Assembly: GCA_949152475.1 (NCBI GenBank)
Contig: OX424563.1
Coordinates: 25,207,001-25,271,000 of the forward strand
Source of the DNA: Terebella lapidaria
Lineage: Eukaryota; Annelida; Polychaeta; Terebellida; Terebellidae
Direction of reading: 5' to 3'
Length of the DNA: 64,000 nt
The notes beneath the pieces were generated by a model, which was given only the letters and a program-made list of their open reading frames with translations, was not told the DNA's origin and did no database searches. Positions 34,340-54,300 of the stretch are shown piece after piece (the stretch's first letter is position 1; the number at the start of each line of letters is the position of its first letter). The position numbers and the translations under genes are program-made.

Positions 34340-35642
34340 ATGAACACAATTATTTCAAGATGCAAATATTGAGGTTAACAATTTATATGATTGGTTCTGT
34401 TTCAATAAACTTCAATTGAATGCCACCAAATCTAAATTTATTATATTTAACAACCAATATGAAAAAAAAGTAATAATTTGCAAATGTTCATTGATAATAT
34501 AGTCTTAGAACAAATAGGAACTAACTTCAGAGAAACATCCACTGAATTCCTAGGACTTCATTTGGATGAAACTCTAACATAGAAGTACCATATATCTCAT
34601 ATATCTGAATACCATATATTAAAATAATGCTAATACCTTATTTCAAATCAAGCGAGTAAAACATATTCTACCAATCCACTCTTTGCAAACCCTTTATTAC
34701 TCAACGATACACCCCCATATACTTTATGGTATATTGGCATAAGGTAACGCAGCACCTAGCCATATCAACGATCTGGTGAACATACAAAAACGAGCTATAA
34801 AAATCATCAACAAATCCAACTATAGGAGTCACACTGAACCCTTATTCAAACGGTCAAATATTCTCAGACCAACATATATATATGAGATAATCCTCTTTAT
34901 GTATGATTACCATATAGGGAAATTACCTTCATCTTTTGAAAATATGTTCAAACTCACTAGAAAAGTACATGTGAATTATGAAACCAGGCAATCAATATAT
35001 CGTTCAACTTAATATATCGTTCATATTTATATTGAACGATGTGACTCATCTGCAGCTAGAAAACTACCCCTATATAATTATCCCATATCATGGAATCAGT
35101 GAAATTAGCATCTGATGAATCTAGGGATACCTTGAAAAAAAATTAAGAAACAATTACTTTCATCATGCTCTGAATCTATAAAATGTTCAAACAAACAGTG
35201 TCAAAATTGCAATAAATAAAACATTTATAATATATTCCTGTTTATCCTTGGTCTTTACTGAATATCGATACCCCTCCTCGCTCCCTCCTCTGCCCCTCCT
35301 TGCTCTCCAGTACCCAATAGCATCTGTCTCACTCAGCCCATTACGGTTTATACATATTTTTTTCTATAAATATATATATTTTCTATTTAATGCACATATA
35401 CACTAATCGCTTTATATTAGGCCATTCTAATATCATCATTGTTAAGTATATACCAGGTGTATAGTTATTTTCATAATATTACTTGTACTTGTTGGGCCAA
35501 ATGGAAGACAGCTTTCAGCTAATTTGGTCCCTCGGTTTTCTTTCTTTCTTCCATTCATTCAATATTCATATACCATTGTCATTGTTTACCACATAGCTGT
35601 ATGGAAAATTTAAAACTTAATAAATCGTATCCTATCCTATTA
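34340..35642 (+). pseudogene. Truncated, degenerate non-LTR retrotransposon (LINE) 3' part
   Basis: Translated pieces in shifting frames give the end of a reverse transcriptase: YDWFCFNKLQLNATKSKFII (from 34389), then FLGLHLDETLT, then NIQKRAIKIINKSNYRSHTE (34776 on). These match the thumb and C-terminal region of CR1/Jockey-like LINEs. Stops and frameshifts interrupt it. The 3' end is near 35642, with a short TATCC-type tail after AATAAATCG. It is 5'-truncated, with no endonuclease part. Confidence 0.8.
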
Positions 35643-36080
35643 TAACTATTAATGTTGGATAGTTTACGAAAGTTTTCAACTAAAAGATATTAAATTTGGA
35701 GCAAATATGGACCCGCTCCATGTGTTACTAGTTGTGAGTAAATATATAGTCTCAACAACAATAAGAGTACAAATACTTTTTTGTTTGTTTATTTTTGAGG
35801 TAGCAACTTTGACTCAATAGCTATTTTTTTTGCAATTTGCATGTTGTTATTGGCTTGTCATTATAAAATCCTTCTACAAAGGTTCAGTAGAAAATTATTG
35901 ACTAAATAAAGTGGAAAGAGTCGTAAATAAACAAGTTGAATAGTAGGGGGGCAGAGTATTCAGTTCATGCATTCAATATGGGTGATTTTTACCAGTCAAT
36001 TGAACTTCAAAAGTATTTAATCTGACTTTGCGCGAACAATCGTTGACTGTGTTCGGACCGAAACAAGTGATTTGCACTAC
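35643..36080. other. AT-rich intergenic DNA
   Basis: Nothing recognised. Confidence 0.5.
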
Positions 36081-36890
36081 GCTGGACCTGTTTGGTAAAT
36101 CCGCCAAGACAAAGGGAAATCCCTCTTTCTCTCTCTCTCCCCATTCATCATATTCTCCCTAATTTCTATCACTCTCAATTACAGACTGATGCCTCAGTCA
36201 CACTTCTTATTCCTTCCCCTGTTTCTTTATTCAGCCTTTTGTGGCGCGAGCTTACAGCGGTAGTTAATATTTTCCTTTTATCTCACTCATGAATATTTCC
36301 TTCTGATTTTCAGACACATTTTCCTTTTTTCCTTCCATCTATATGACGTCATAGACTACGGCAGAACCGTTTCGTGTCTTTTCATTATCCTCGACGTCTC
36401 GACGACTTCAAACCTTATTTTCTCTCCTACATAACAGACAACCAACTTCAATAGCTTAAACATGCTCTCGCCAGTCAGTTCACTACCCAGAAAACGCCCC
36501 CAATATCCCCCGCCCCTTGCCTACAAGTAGATAAGCCGAAGACATCACCCCACACGCGCCCGCCCTTGTCCCGGGATTGCTAATGAACGCGCGCCGGTGC
36601 CCAGATGGACGATGGGAATTAGGCGTCCTTAGGGACATAATCATGTGACCTTTGACTCGACCGACTTTGCGCGCCATCATTTTTGATGGCGATATCTGCG
36701 TCGCGACTCGTTTCGCCATTAGCGGTTTGTCGACGCGAGGCATGGGCCGTGCATTTGCACCCTTCAATAGCGGAATCCACTCGCTTTTGGCTTTTTAGCC
36801 CTGGCCATGTTTATCAAAAGATGACACCTCTGGAATGGAGCTATGGCAGCAGGGGATGTGGTGGTAATTCATCGAGTAAGAACTAGTTAC
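36081..36890. promoter_or_regulatory. Second GC-richer island downstream of EBF
   Basis: Repeat-free, with a DR1 nuclear-receptor site TGACCTTTGACT (36646-36657) next to a small hairpin CGCCATC-ATTTTT-GATGGCG. Regulatory role inferred. Confidence 0.35.
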
Positions 36891-39174
36891 TCAGAGTTGC
36901 ACTGATGGAGTTCCGATTATACTGATATCATCGGAAAAACTTCATCATGACACTTTTTCATGTAATCTTGTATTGAAAATAGGCCCAATTAGTATCTTAG
37001 GAAGTAATATTGACGATAGATCCACTCAAAATATCATAGGCTTATATAGTATTTGTATAAGGATTTTATTTTGAAAATCTAGAATGCACATCGACATTGT
37101 TGTAATAATGTTGTAAAATATACTAAACTGGGTTTCTTTAGAAATGAAAAATCTATTCGTCTCATTCAAGTGTATGAACATATAGCCTATTTATTCAGTT
37201 TTAATTCAAACCCGACCAACAACTTTCAAGGTTACATGTAAACAGTAAAGTAACTCTGATTTTACTGAGTAACGAATTACCACTAGAAATATTTTGCTGT
37301 GTACCGTTCCTTTGTATAACTATCTAACAACTCAGAATTCTTCATAGAATTCATCGATCTCTCGCTACGTTTAATAATTCACCGAAATCTTTTCAAGATG
37401 GGCGTAAGGATGATTAAATTGCGTGCCAACACGAAAATCTTGACGCCAACCGAACCAGATTTCAGTAATTAATTGATCGAAAAGAACCATGATAAATAAA
37501 CTTTGGGTGCATTTTTTACCGCCTACGATTGCAAGATTTTCAACGTGCGATTCAATTCATTATTTGTAGGTATGAATATCACCACTATTTTTTTGCAATA
37601 GAGCATCTTGTTGAATTTTTGTTGAAGATTTCTCGCATTTTATTTAGCAATCATACAAAATTGCACTATGCGCATTTTTTGCAATGTAAACAAACACGTT
37701 AACACATATTTACTCCAATTGAGCTGTTTATTGCTTAAACGTCTTAAGTCGCAATCTGTTAAATGCATTCATAGAAAAAGGTACATGATTTGTCGTGCCT
37801 TTTATATAGGAAATGCATGTTCTATACAAATAGGGTTGAAAACAATAACAAATTGCACAAAAAAGTAAAATACCTTGATATGACAGTGTATAGTCCAATG
37901 TTGTATTTTATTATTATTATTATTTGGAATCGCCCATGTCAAAAGCTATGTGAACGCAACAGAACCAAGAAAGAAACATGCTAAACAAACGTATACTAGA
38001 AATTATGAAATATTTACAGATTGAATGAACTTCATAGTATTAATTTACACAAACAGATTTTCTTTCTCAAATTTTGTTGAAATTAATGTCATTATGTTTT
38101 TTCCTCTCTCTTTTTTGAGAAAAAAAGATACATAAATGATGTATATCTTCAAATATTGAACAACTGATTCTGTACATGATTTTTTTTTTCTGAAGCACTG
38201 AGCAACGAAATGACAAGACAGCTTTTCCAAACATCACACATCTTTGTAATGCATGGCATAAACAAACAATATTAGACTAAAAGCACATTGGATTCATTTA
38301 TTTGTCCATGAAAAGGTTTCACTCATTCACATGTAGATCTTTGGCAAGTCTTCCATTGTTCATACAATATTACATATTATGAGAAATACTACATATATTG
38401 AACCCTGAAGTTACATATGGAAGTGTAACTTACAACATATACCTAAACGTTTGTACAATAGAAAAATGGCGAATGCCTATAATGCAATTTCCAATACATC
38501 TTTTGCTTAAGTAGTCATCTTTGATTCCGAACAGGCCATACAACAAGTGCAGTTATCTAGTACGTACAATACGTCACCTATCACGTGACCACTATACACA
38601 GTACATCCTGGAGATCTGTGCGCATGCGCAAGACAGTCATTCGACTTGCGCGAACAAATTCGCTATACACAAAATATAAATATGTAACAATATGACATGA
38701 CAGGACAATATACAACAGTTATTACATACGACACATGCAATAAGAAACCGTTTTTGGCAACAGAACATATCAATAAATGCATGATTGCACCTCAAATTTG
38801 TGGCAAATAGCGTCCAATTTCGCACATTCCACCTCAAAGTTCCACACACACCGTAGCAGGCGCGGAGCTATGGCCGATTTGTTTTTAAATGTGGCTATGG
38901 CGCCTTTTGTAATATTCAGCGTCCATAACGCTGTATGAAACAGTTCATATTACACCCATACACAGTATGCACGCGACTTAGTTATTTATTCATGACGTCA
39001 CTTCCCACAAATGCGCGAGCGAGCGAAGAAACGAACGGAAAACCCCCCTTCGTTGCTTGTGGCGTCACGCCTCCCGTTCCCACGTGCGCATGCGCGTCTG
39101 TGAATGCGTGTGTGGAATTCCCCCACCGATCGAAGGAAGATCCCACGTCGTGCAATCCAATTGAGCGTTTAGCG
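36891..39174 (-). other. EBF 3' UTR and downstream flank
   Basis: After the EBF stop the nearest AATAAA on the minus strand is at about 38984-38992. Others lie further on (for example near 37640), so the UTR may be short or long. It includes NRF1-type palindromes TGCGCATGCGCA (38619-38630) and TGCGCATGCGCG (39085-39096), and TCACGTGACC at 38581. Confidence 0.45.
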
Positions 39175-45337
<6,163 letters not shown>

Positions 45338-48300
45338 CTGGAAATATATAAACCAAAAATGCACATGAAATAATTTATAATTTGAGTCATTCAGACAAAA
45401 CAAAGATCATCGTAACTTACAAATACACAATTCTTCTTCATAATAATTTTCTTGTGATGTCTCTGTTTTGCATGTGTAATTATGTGTCGCTCAGCGAGTG
45501 TGATGTAAAAGTTGCAATGCAAAGGAGTGGAAGGTTCATGATACCAGAGGGCAGATGTTAAACGAGACGACATTTCGGTTTTAGTGTGATCAAACTCTTG
45601 GAGAGAGAGACAATGCCGATTAGATGCGAATGAACAAGCAGTGCTTATCGTGCTCGACCAGAGTCCGGTGTGCAGCCAAGTGGGACAGTGCACCCGAAAT
45701 GGACCGGTTTTCTAGATCGTTAATGGCCCGCTTTGAGAAGCCATTAAGTCAGTTCGCTCCGCAGTGTTTTAAGCTCGTACGGATTCTCCACCAAGTACGC
45801 GGCTAGCTCTGTGCGTGGAGTCGTATAAAGGACGACGGGAGTCGTACAAGCGACAAGCTCCAAGCCCATGTAATATCTCTTTAGTAGTCATCATCGGCAC
45901 ACGACCTCTAGGGGGTCATCGCGACTTGCCTTTAATGTCGGAGCGAGTGGACCGGACCGAGGAGGGACGGGAAGGGTTGTTCGTAGCCGGAGCGGGTCCC
46001 AGAGAGACTCGCTAGTAATTAGCAGGGCTCCGCGAGAGATCAAAGTATTGTCTGATCGCGGGATTGCCTTAATCTCTTCGACAGGACTCGTTTTAATCTA
46101 GCAGTTTGTGATGACGTTCTCAGCGCGAGCCACCCTTCAAAAAAATAAGTAGGAGGGGAAAAATCGCGTCTGTAGTCCCACATGCAGTATTCGGAATTGA
46201 ACCCGCCCATCGCCTCTTTAAGGGGAGAAGATGACATCTGATATGCACCAACTGACTTCAACCCATGCAAAGAAATGGACGGTCAGTATAGAACAAAACC
46301 CGGAGGGGTCCCGTGGGATGCCGTGATGGACCTCGCGACGATTCTGCAATTAGCGAGTCTCATTACGGCTGAGCGAAATATTGGAGATGCGTGTTTAGGC
46401 TTTCCATAACGAGACAAGTGACATTTCGTCAGATGCTCGATGTTTCCAAGCACTGCACAGTTTTGCGCTGCACATGCAGTATCGTGTTTTATCACAATAA
46501 AGGACACGTGCAGTAAACGTTACTCCTTTTGTCTCGACGATTGTCTCAACGCGATAATTTATGATCATATTTGTTGCAGGATTCCGGATTCGTATATCAC
46601 TGTAGCTGTTGATTGGTTCCACTTGTCCATATCCCCGTGAGCCCACGAGACGAGGTCAAACTATACGACCCCATGTCCCCAGTTGACGAATTGAGACCCG
46701 ACATCGATGACATTTCTAATCAGTGGGGCGGGAGATGTGGGGGGAAGGGGGGGGGGCTAGGACTCTGGCCCTTGAACGTCCTGGAGTGTTGAGGTCAAAG
46801 GCCATCACAATATCTCAGGAACCCTCGTGCCTGAGTTATGTCAGCGGTGGTGGGGCGAACAGAAAACCCGGTCAACCCGGTTAAGAGGCAGGGCCCAGCC
46901 GTTGAGCCCAGCGGGGCCAATGTCGGACAATTAGGCTTTGCCAGGGTCAGACCTAATTTAAAACAATCATATTTTACCTCACCCCCACCGGTAACCCCTA
47001 CGACCGCCGCCCATTCATCTCCACGTATAGCCGTGGTCCACACGTCCATTCTCCGTCCGTAATTTACAAATATTGGATTAGACCTCGGCGGCCGGGCGCG
47101 AACTTAGGACAGACATAATTGGACTTAACTCTTTCCGAAGGAAAACACCCGCGGGAGTTTGACCTTTGATCCTGAAGGGCTGACCGCCACGATATTTCCT
47201 CGCCATATGCATCCATTTCCGCGGTAACATCGTCTACGGTCTTGCACTGAGCCGTTGGCGTGCTCTAATAAAACTGTACCATTGCTTTGTTTCTACGAGG
47301 ATTTCGTAAACAAATTCCAAGAACGCTACACCAAGCATCTACAAAACACCGCTCGCTTTATATTTACGCGACCACAACTTTGTACGCCAAATACATGACC
47401 ATGATAAATAGTACGTCCCTGGAGCCCTACCGCTGGCAAGGATAAATAACAGCGTGTTATCACTCTTTGTTTTTCCTCTACTTTGGCTTTCAATTACCCA
47501 CGTATTTGGAGAAGGGCCGGAGTTTCCCGCTCGTGGCAAGTCCCCGTCCCCTGCTGCACGGGTCACCCTGTTATCCCACCGTACTTAGCCTGGGATTGAC
47601 CCCCTATCGATGATAACAAGCCCCTTGAATACCAAGTAGAGTGAATGTGACTTTTCCTCCAATGCAATGCAATGCTACAAGCTGGCCGGGACATTGTCTT
47701 CGCGGTGTTCTCGTGAGTACCAAATACTAGACGTTGGGAAAGATGCCATGGAACAGAGTGGTCCACGGCGGAAGGATCCGCAGAAAGTCGAAGTCCCAAT
47801 GGGTCCCCAAATTACCGGGATGGGGCGGCCTTTGGGGGGTCATAAATGCCCCGCCTGTGGGTGCCTTGTGGGTTGCTCGGGCCGCGGTGCCGGTGTATGA
47901 TAGCGGGACCGACGGGCCGACCGGCGGGAGATAATGTGTATTATCAACACGGAGGAAGAAGCCGCCGGGATTAGGGGCGGACGCCGTGGGGTAGGCGCTA
48001 TCCGCGAGAAGATTGTAGTCCGGGGGATTACGGTATGGTCATTGAGATGGCTTTCGTGGGTCGGGACATTGATAACGATGCTTGGCCTACTTGAGTTACG
48101 TTTTTTTCCCCATCCACGGATGGCAAGTCGAGTCACACTTTTCAATGGTTCTTCCGATAAGGGACATGTCTATTAAAAGTGGGGATCGCGGATGAAAATC
48201 GCAGGATGAGATCAGCTATGGAACGCCAATGAGGCAATAAGTGGAGGTCAAGAGCGACATGGAAAACTGCTTCAAAGGGAGGCGCCATAAAGAATATTGA

Positions 48301-51300
48301 TTCTCGCGTTTGGACCTCGGTTATGAAGACGGGATCAGGGGACCAGTTAATCACTGGTTCAGATCCCGTCTCGACTTCAAATCGAGCTTTGTCTTTGGTC
48401 ATTACATGTAGTTATCAGATGTGACGCAATCCGGTCCTCTTCTTGTAACAACCGGGTCCTCTTTCTGGCAAATACCACCAGTGAAAATGAGTTCGTGAAA
48501 ATAACACTTTCCCGTCAAAAACTCATTCATTCAGTGCCAGCGAAAAAAAAACATTGTTCTCTCTTTATGTGGACCAACTCTTCCCTAAAGTTCCCTTACA
48601 TAGAAGTACATTGTCTACGTGCGAGTCCATTCCATAACACCCTGCACCAGACGGAAGCTACAGACCTCGCCGCAGTACTATTTACACTAAAACCCCAGAA
48701 TTCCAGTAGACCCCCCTTTAAAATTGGAAGCCGGATGAAATATGTACATGAATATTTTATAGCGCGGTGAATTACCCCAGGTCGGTACTCCGGGTTAATG
48801 GTCATTTAGATTACAACATATTTAGCCATTAGTTAAGGAAAACTGCATTAGACTCCATTTGATCGAGCATTAGCGGTGGCGAAGCCCGATGATAAATTTC
48901 CATTATAAGATGAATACGAAGCCTTCGGTGTAACGGCTTTCACGCGTGGTATAAGGAAGAGTGGGACGCGTCGTGGCGATGGGTGACATTTTTTACCCAT
49001 TTTCCACGTCAGTACACCTTTCATCCCGGCGTATTGATTCAGACGTTTGGACCGTCAACATCTTCCCGCGCGGAGCGAGCCCCAGCCTACGTCTTGCTAC
49101 GTCAAGGGAAGTCAACTTGAAAACCATCAGTGCGGGGAAAGCGAAGGGAAACAATTAATAAAGCGTTGATATCTTCGCGATTATTTCGGGTCATTTGATT
49201 TCACGTCCATTCGCCATATGTAGAAGATCCCGGATGACACATCAGTGGGCATCCTTATCAGGGAATTGTGGGTAATGGTCTGGGATAATACGAATCTTGG
49301 AGTTGACAGAGAACAAATTGTCTTCCATAGATGCGGTAAATGTATTATAGTCTCTGCTACCTTGGAACCTATGCGGTGTGTTTACTTACTAACGATCATG
49401 TGTCTTCTCAGTTGACTCCCATCAAAGGAGTCGCTCCTACAAGGCAATATGAACTTGATAGCTGCGAATTTCTAAAATTTGAAAACAAATGCCAATCGTA
49501 TAACGAAGGCATCTACCATTTTCACTCGTAGAAGCTAAGTGCGATACATTTCAACTTCGTCTTTTCCGATGTCGCAATGGCATAAATACGTAAACACATT
49601 AGGTTCAAATGACGAGATTTTGTTGGGAAACCAAGAAGGGGAATGGTCGGTAAATGACAGTGATAGACTCGGTGTCTGTCACATCCCAGGAGACGCTTGT
49701 ATCTGCACCGTTTTGGCGGTCAAGTTACACGGGATCCCACCACTGGGACTCTAGCTCCGTACAGCGCGGATTGATTTACCACCGTGGGTGAAAAATAACT
49801 CGGGCGTTACTACAGGGTGAACCAAAATGACACCCGACTTATTTCCGTCAGTACAAGTTTGCATCTCTATAAGAGACCGGCAGAGACGAAAAAGTTTTGG
49901 CACTTTCAACGAATTTTGATAATTTTGTTTTCCAACACAATATTCGTATTTCGTCCTTTGGTTTTCCCTCATTTAATCATTTTGTAATTAACTCACTGAC
50001 TGAAGATACGATGTGTCAAATAACTCAGCTGACTGGTTACCAACAAACCATTCATGACACCTCGTTTTTTTCCACGCCAACTGGCACCGAAATCACGGGT
50101 AAAAATTCACTCAAGTACACATTCATTGGGGAACATTCGAAGAGGATTTAATGCGCTCGATTGAACTGCAACCGATTGTTACGCGTGTTACGTGAACTAT
50201 TTTGACTGCGTATTTACAAAATACAGACTGCGGGATGTCGCGGATCGGTTACACATTTAATGAGATGCATCGGCGGTCAGTGTCACGCGTTACGTCATGG
50301 CCGATAACGTGTTCATAAACAAAATCTGGCATCTGGTAGAAATCGGTTGACAGCCAGGTAACCGCAGCGATAAAATGAAGGGGGGAAAAACTGCATGCCA
50401 TCACACTGGGTGTTTTGTGCCCCACTGGGGATGTCTTGAGTGGGGAATGAAACCCACGGGAGTTTTACGTAAGGGTGGGCCCCAGTGGGACTTGTTGTCT
50501 GTAAGTGGAGAGGTGAAAAAAATGATAACCTACTAGTGAATGAAAACACTTTGTAAACTACAAAGGACTGCACTGGTATCTGAGCGGTGTGCAGACACCA
50601 CACCACAAAGTAGACACCGTAACAACAAAATATTTCAGTACGGAGATATAAGAAACTGAGGAACCCTATGACCTCCACTCTGTGTTGAGTACAAAAGATG
50701 AGCAATCCATGAGGGACAGATGTGATCCCACGGGGCAGGTGCCCCAGTCCTGTACAGTCAGGTGCTCGACCCGTTAGGTTAGGGGGGCCCTCCCGCGTCG
50801 CGTACCAGCGTGCGACTCAAAGGGAAACCCTCGGTCGTAGGGGACGGGACCCCGCGGTGTCGGCGATTGGATGCCTGCTGCGGAGGGTCAGAGGCTAGTA
50901 ACCGATACATGCTCATCCCCGTGTGTCGCCTTGTCTCTGAAGGAGGGAGATGTACAGTTATTGGGGGCGATATGCTAGCGAGGCTCGTGTCATTCGTTGA
51001 TAACTGAATGGAGAACAAAGGGTAGTTTTCGTGCGATGGGTGGCATCGCATCTCGACACCGGGCCGTGACTCCTTGATATCAAGTCGGGGAGGGTCCACG
51101 GGAAAGGGACTGCGAGGAACTCACGCGGTTCCAGCCACTTTATCTATTACCGAAAGGCCCTCGTGGAAGACTCTTCCCCCTAGATAGATAGATGCATGTC
51201 ACCCCAACAACGACAAAAACTCTGACCCTGTGGTCGCGACGTTTATGTATGCAAATAGGTCCATCAGGTCCTATGAGAGCCCGTTGGCCATGTAGGGACA

Positions 51301-54300
51301 CGCTTTCGTCCGCGGGTGTCCCACGCCTAATGTCTGGCCCGCCATGGGGATGGATACCTAGCGGCTAGGGGGAATACATTACCGAGGCTAATAGAAAATG
51401 CCCGGGGGTCGGGCAATTTGAGGGGGGGGGGGAGGGTCCTAGTGGGGATAGATCGAACCAAATGTGCACGGAGGTGTTATGGTCCACGATTGGGTGCAAA
51501 TGAGAAGATTTTTAGTTCCACACGTTTTCGAGGGAAACGTTTTGTAACCGAATTAGATGGGGAAATGACTAGTGTTGACGCCTCGTAAGTTGCCTCAGGG
51601 ACGTTCTGGTCCTATAATTGCTCAGGATTGAAATCGGTTGTAAAAATTACTTGCCGAAAATATCCTCATGGAGACGCGCCTATAACTCTATTGAAGGAAA
51701 TCTAGTCCCTTACTACACGTAATCATCCCATTTTCCAAACTGAATTCAGGCTGTAATTATAAGATTTGCTGCAATGATATGTTATTTCTGGGCATTGTCA
51801 TTCCCCCACCTCAGAAGCTCTAACGTACAATACCCCGTGATTCCTTGCATTGTCTCGTAGAAATACCGACTCAAGTTGCTAACTGAGCTTTTGTCAGTGG
51901 CCTGCAAATGCCCATAATGGATGACATGTCTAACTCATTTATATAAACACGTGTTACATTGAGTGATGTTACAATGCCACTAACACAGCCAGTTATTAGC
52001 CGTGCCTTTGGCTGCTTTTGTTCTGCACGTGGGGACATTTTGCAGGTATTATGCACCGCGCTCGGGACACAAATTGGCTGTTATATAACTAGAAAATTGA
52101 ACTTGAACGACCAACACGCGTGGAATATGACACGATGCTCGCGACTGTTGTTGGTGGAAAACATTGTTATCTGGTTGTTTTGTTGAACGTGATACTCAGT
52201 AAATTATCATTTACAATGGGCACATCTGCTCAAGAGAAGACACCCACAACATAAATCCATCATTTTTTTAGGCTGAAATTCCCCAAGATACGAGTAGAAT
52301 ACAGCTACCCTACGCCGCAAAATCAACAGGTCAAATTAAATAATCTCCCAACTGCAATATTTTCCCCTCAACTGGAAGTCAAGTGGTGTTTAAGGACACT
52401 AAGCCCTCTCCACTTCGGAAGGAAACCTGCAATCACCAGCGAGTGTTAAGCGGTACTCATCTGCCTTGAACAAGCAGGAGTGTTCACGCCTAAAGTGACA
52501 CGTGCCTAAAGCAAGGTTCCGCGATCAGGTTTCACTGCAATTTACAATTATGATGAGGCTAATGATTGTGATATCTCGGCCTGTTATTGTTGGTTTTTGA
52601 AGTTTGTGCCCCCATCTGGCCGCCGAATTTCCAACTCGATGCGTTGCTTTCGAGTCGACGCAGCGAATATTCAATTTCCATTCAAACGCGGATGCCAAAC
52701 TCATCACCGTTAATAAACGTTGCTGGACGTTTTTAGGAGCAACAACCGTATATTTCACACGTTGATAACAGTGTACGATGCATTTAACTGTACTTTCCTA
52801 CGGAAACCGTTACAAAACGGGATTGGTAGGCCCAGATCTTAGCAATTTGGAGTCGAACTCGCGGAGCTGGTGACAATACCACAGACTGGGGCACAGGTGG
52901 CGCGGCAGGTTTTCGCCGTGGAAATAATTAACTTGTGTCCCACCATAATTGAGATGTTCACCGTGAGGTGACATTGCCGTGGTGCGGGCGGACGTCTCAA
53001 GTTTCACTATTGCGCTGTCAGAAATTAGAGGAACCAGGATACGCCGCGGCGTGTATATCGCATACAGGAAAAGGAAGCGGGGGAGAAAACTGCCAAAACA
53101 TTGGAACTTCCGTCGTGGAGAAAGAAGAAGAAGGGGGTAAAACGTAACCACGGCGTGTGGTCTATTGTCGTGCCTTCCCATTGCGTGTTTCTTGCAATAA
53201 AATGGCACAAAAAGTATGGCACCAACTGCAAGAGGCGACACGTTCTCAGCAAAAGACCTACAATTCAAGACACCTCGGGGATTGGTTAAGATTCTGAAAA
53301 ACCTCTTTTCTTCCCCAGTCTCGATGCTTAGTTTCCAGTATGAGTTATAATTATAGCCAGCGCTTTGCCTTGTCCAACCAGGTAGCCAATTATTCTTAGT
53401 CCAGGCTAATTGCGGCGTTGACTTAACCCCTATTGGAAGACCTTTTGTGCTGATTTATCGAGCTCAGACTGCAGCATTTGCCTAGAATGGGCGGGTAATG
53501 AGGTTTATATCATTGCGGTAGGATTAACCTTCAGTCATGAAGAGGTCACACAATCATGACGCAGGATAGAAGCTCCATGTAAGCGGAGTCTGTTACAGTT
53601 GGCAAAATTAATTTCAAATCCTTCCTTCGTTTTCTGGATTCCTCATAAAAAAATATCATAAAATTTTTAAAGGGCATGTACTAGTGAACGTAATAAATTG
53701 CATTGTGGTAGATTTCCACCGTATGCACCTGTTGCTCGAATGAGAATAACCCTCGCGAAAATTGCATGCGATGTGCGGGGGTAAACAAAAGCTGAAACGT
53801 GACTTTGCCTGTGAAAAGCAATTTCCAAATCCAAGCAGCGCCCGTTAGTGGATGCACTTTACATTTTTCGCGACTCTGGCCAGTTGCAACCTGGGAATTC
53901 ACATGTTTGCGTCTTCAGCTCCTGATTATTAATGAACATGCTTGAGGCTGTGTAATTACCAAGTTTGCGGGTACAATGATCGACCACTCACTAGGCCTAC
54001 TTGTGCGAACCGGGCACAAATTCTGGAACATGTGCAAAATGTCTCCGGGCTATATACTGGATAAGCGGCTGCGTTTGTTTCCCGGTAATTAATTCAACTT
54101 ATTATCCAGTTATGATAAAGACGGTCAGATGTCGAAATTTACACATCGGCTGCATTCTATTATCGGGTTTTGAGTTTTAGTTATGTAGATTTTCACGGGA
54201 ATAATCCGCGGTAATATTCTCCATGTCGTATCATTTTTCTGCAGTAGGGGTCAGCACCGTAGGTTGCTAAACACACTGCAGGCACTGGATTTATTTCTCG

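Noticed and set aside
46180..46210. Second B-box-like GGGTTCAATTCC on the minus strand
   Set aside because: T-stem pairs at only two or three positions and no A-box is present.
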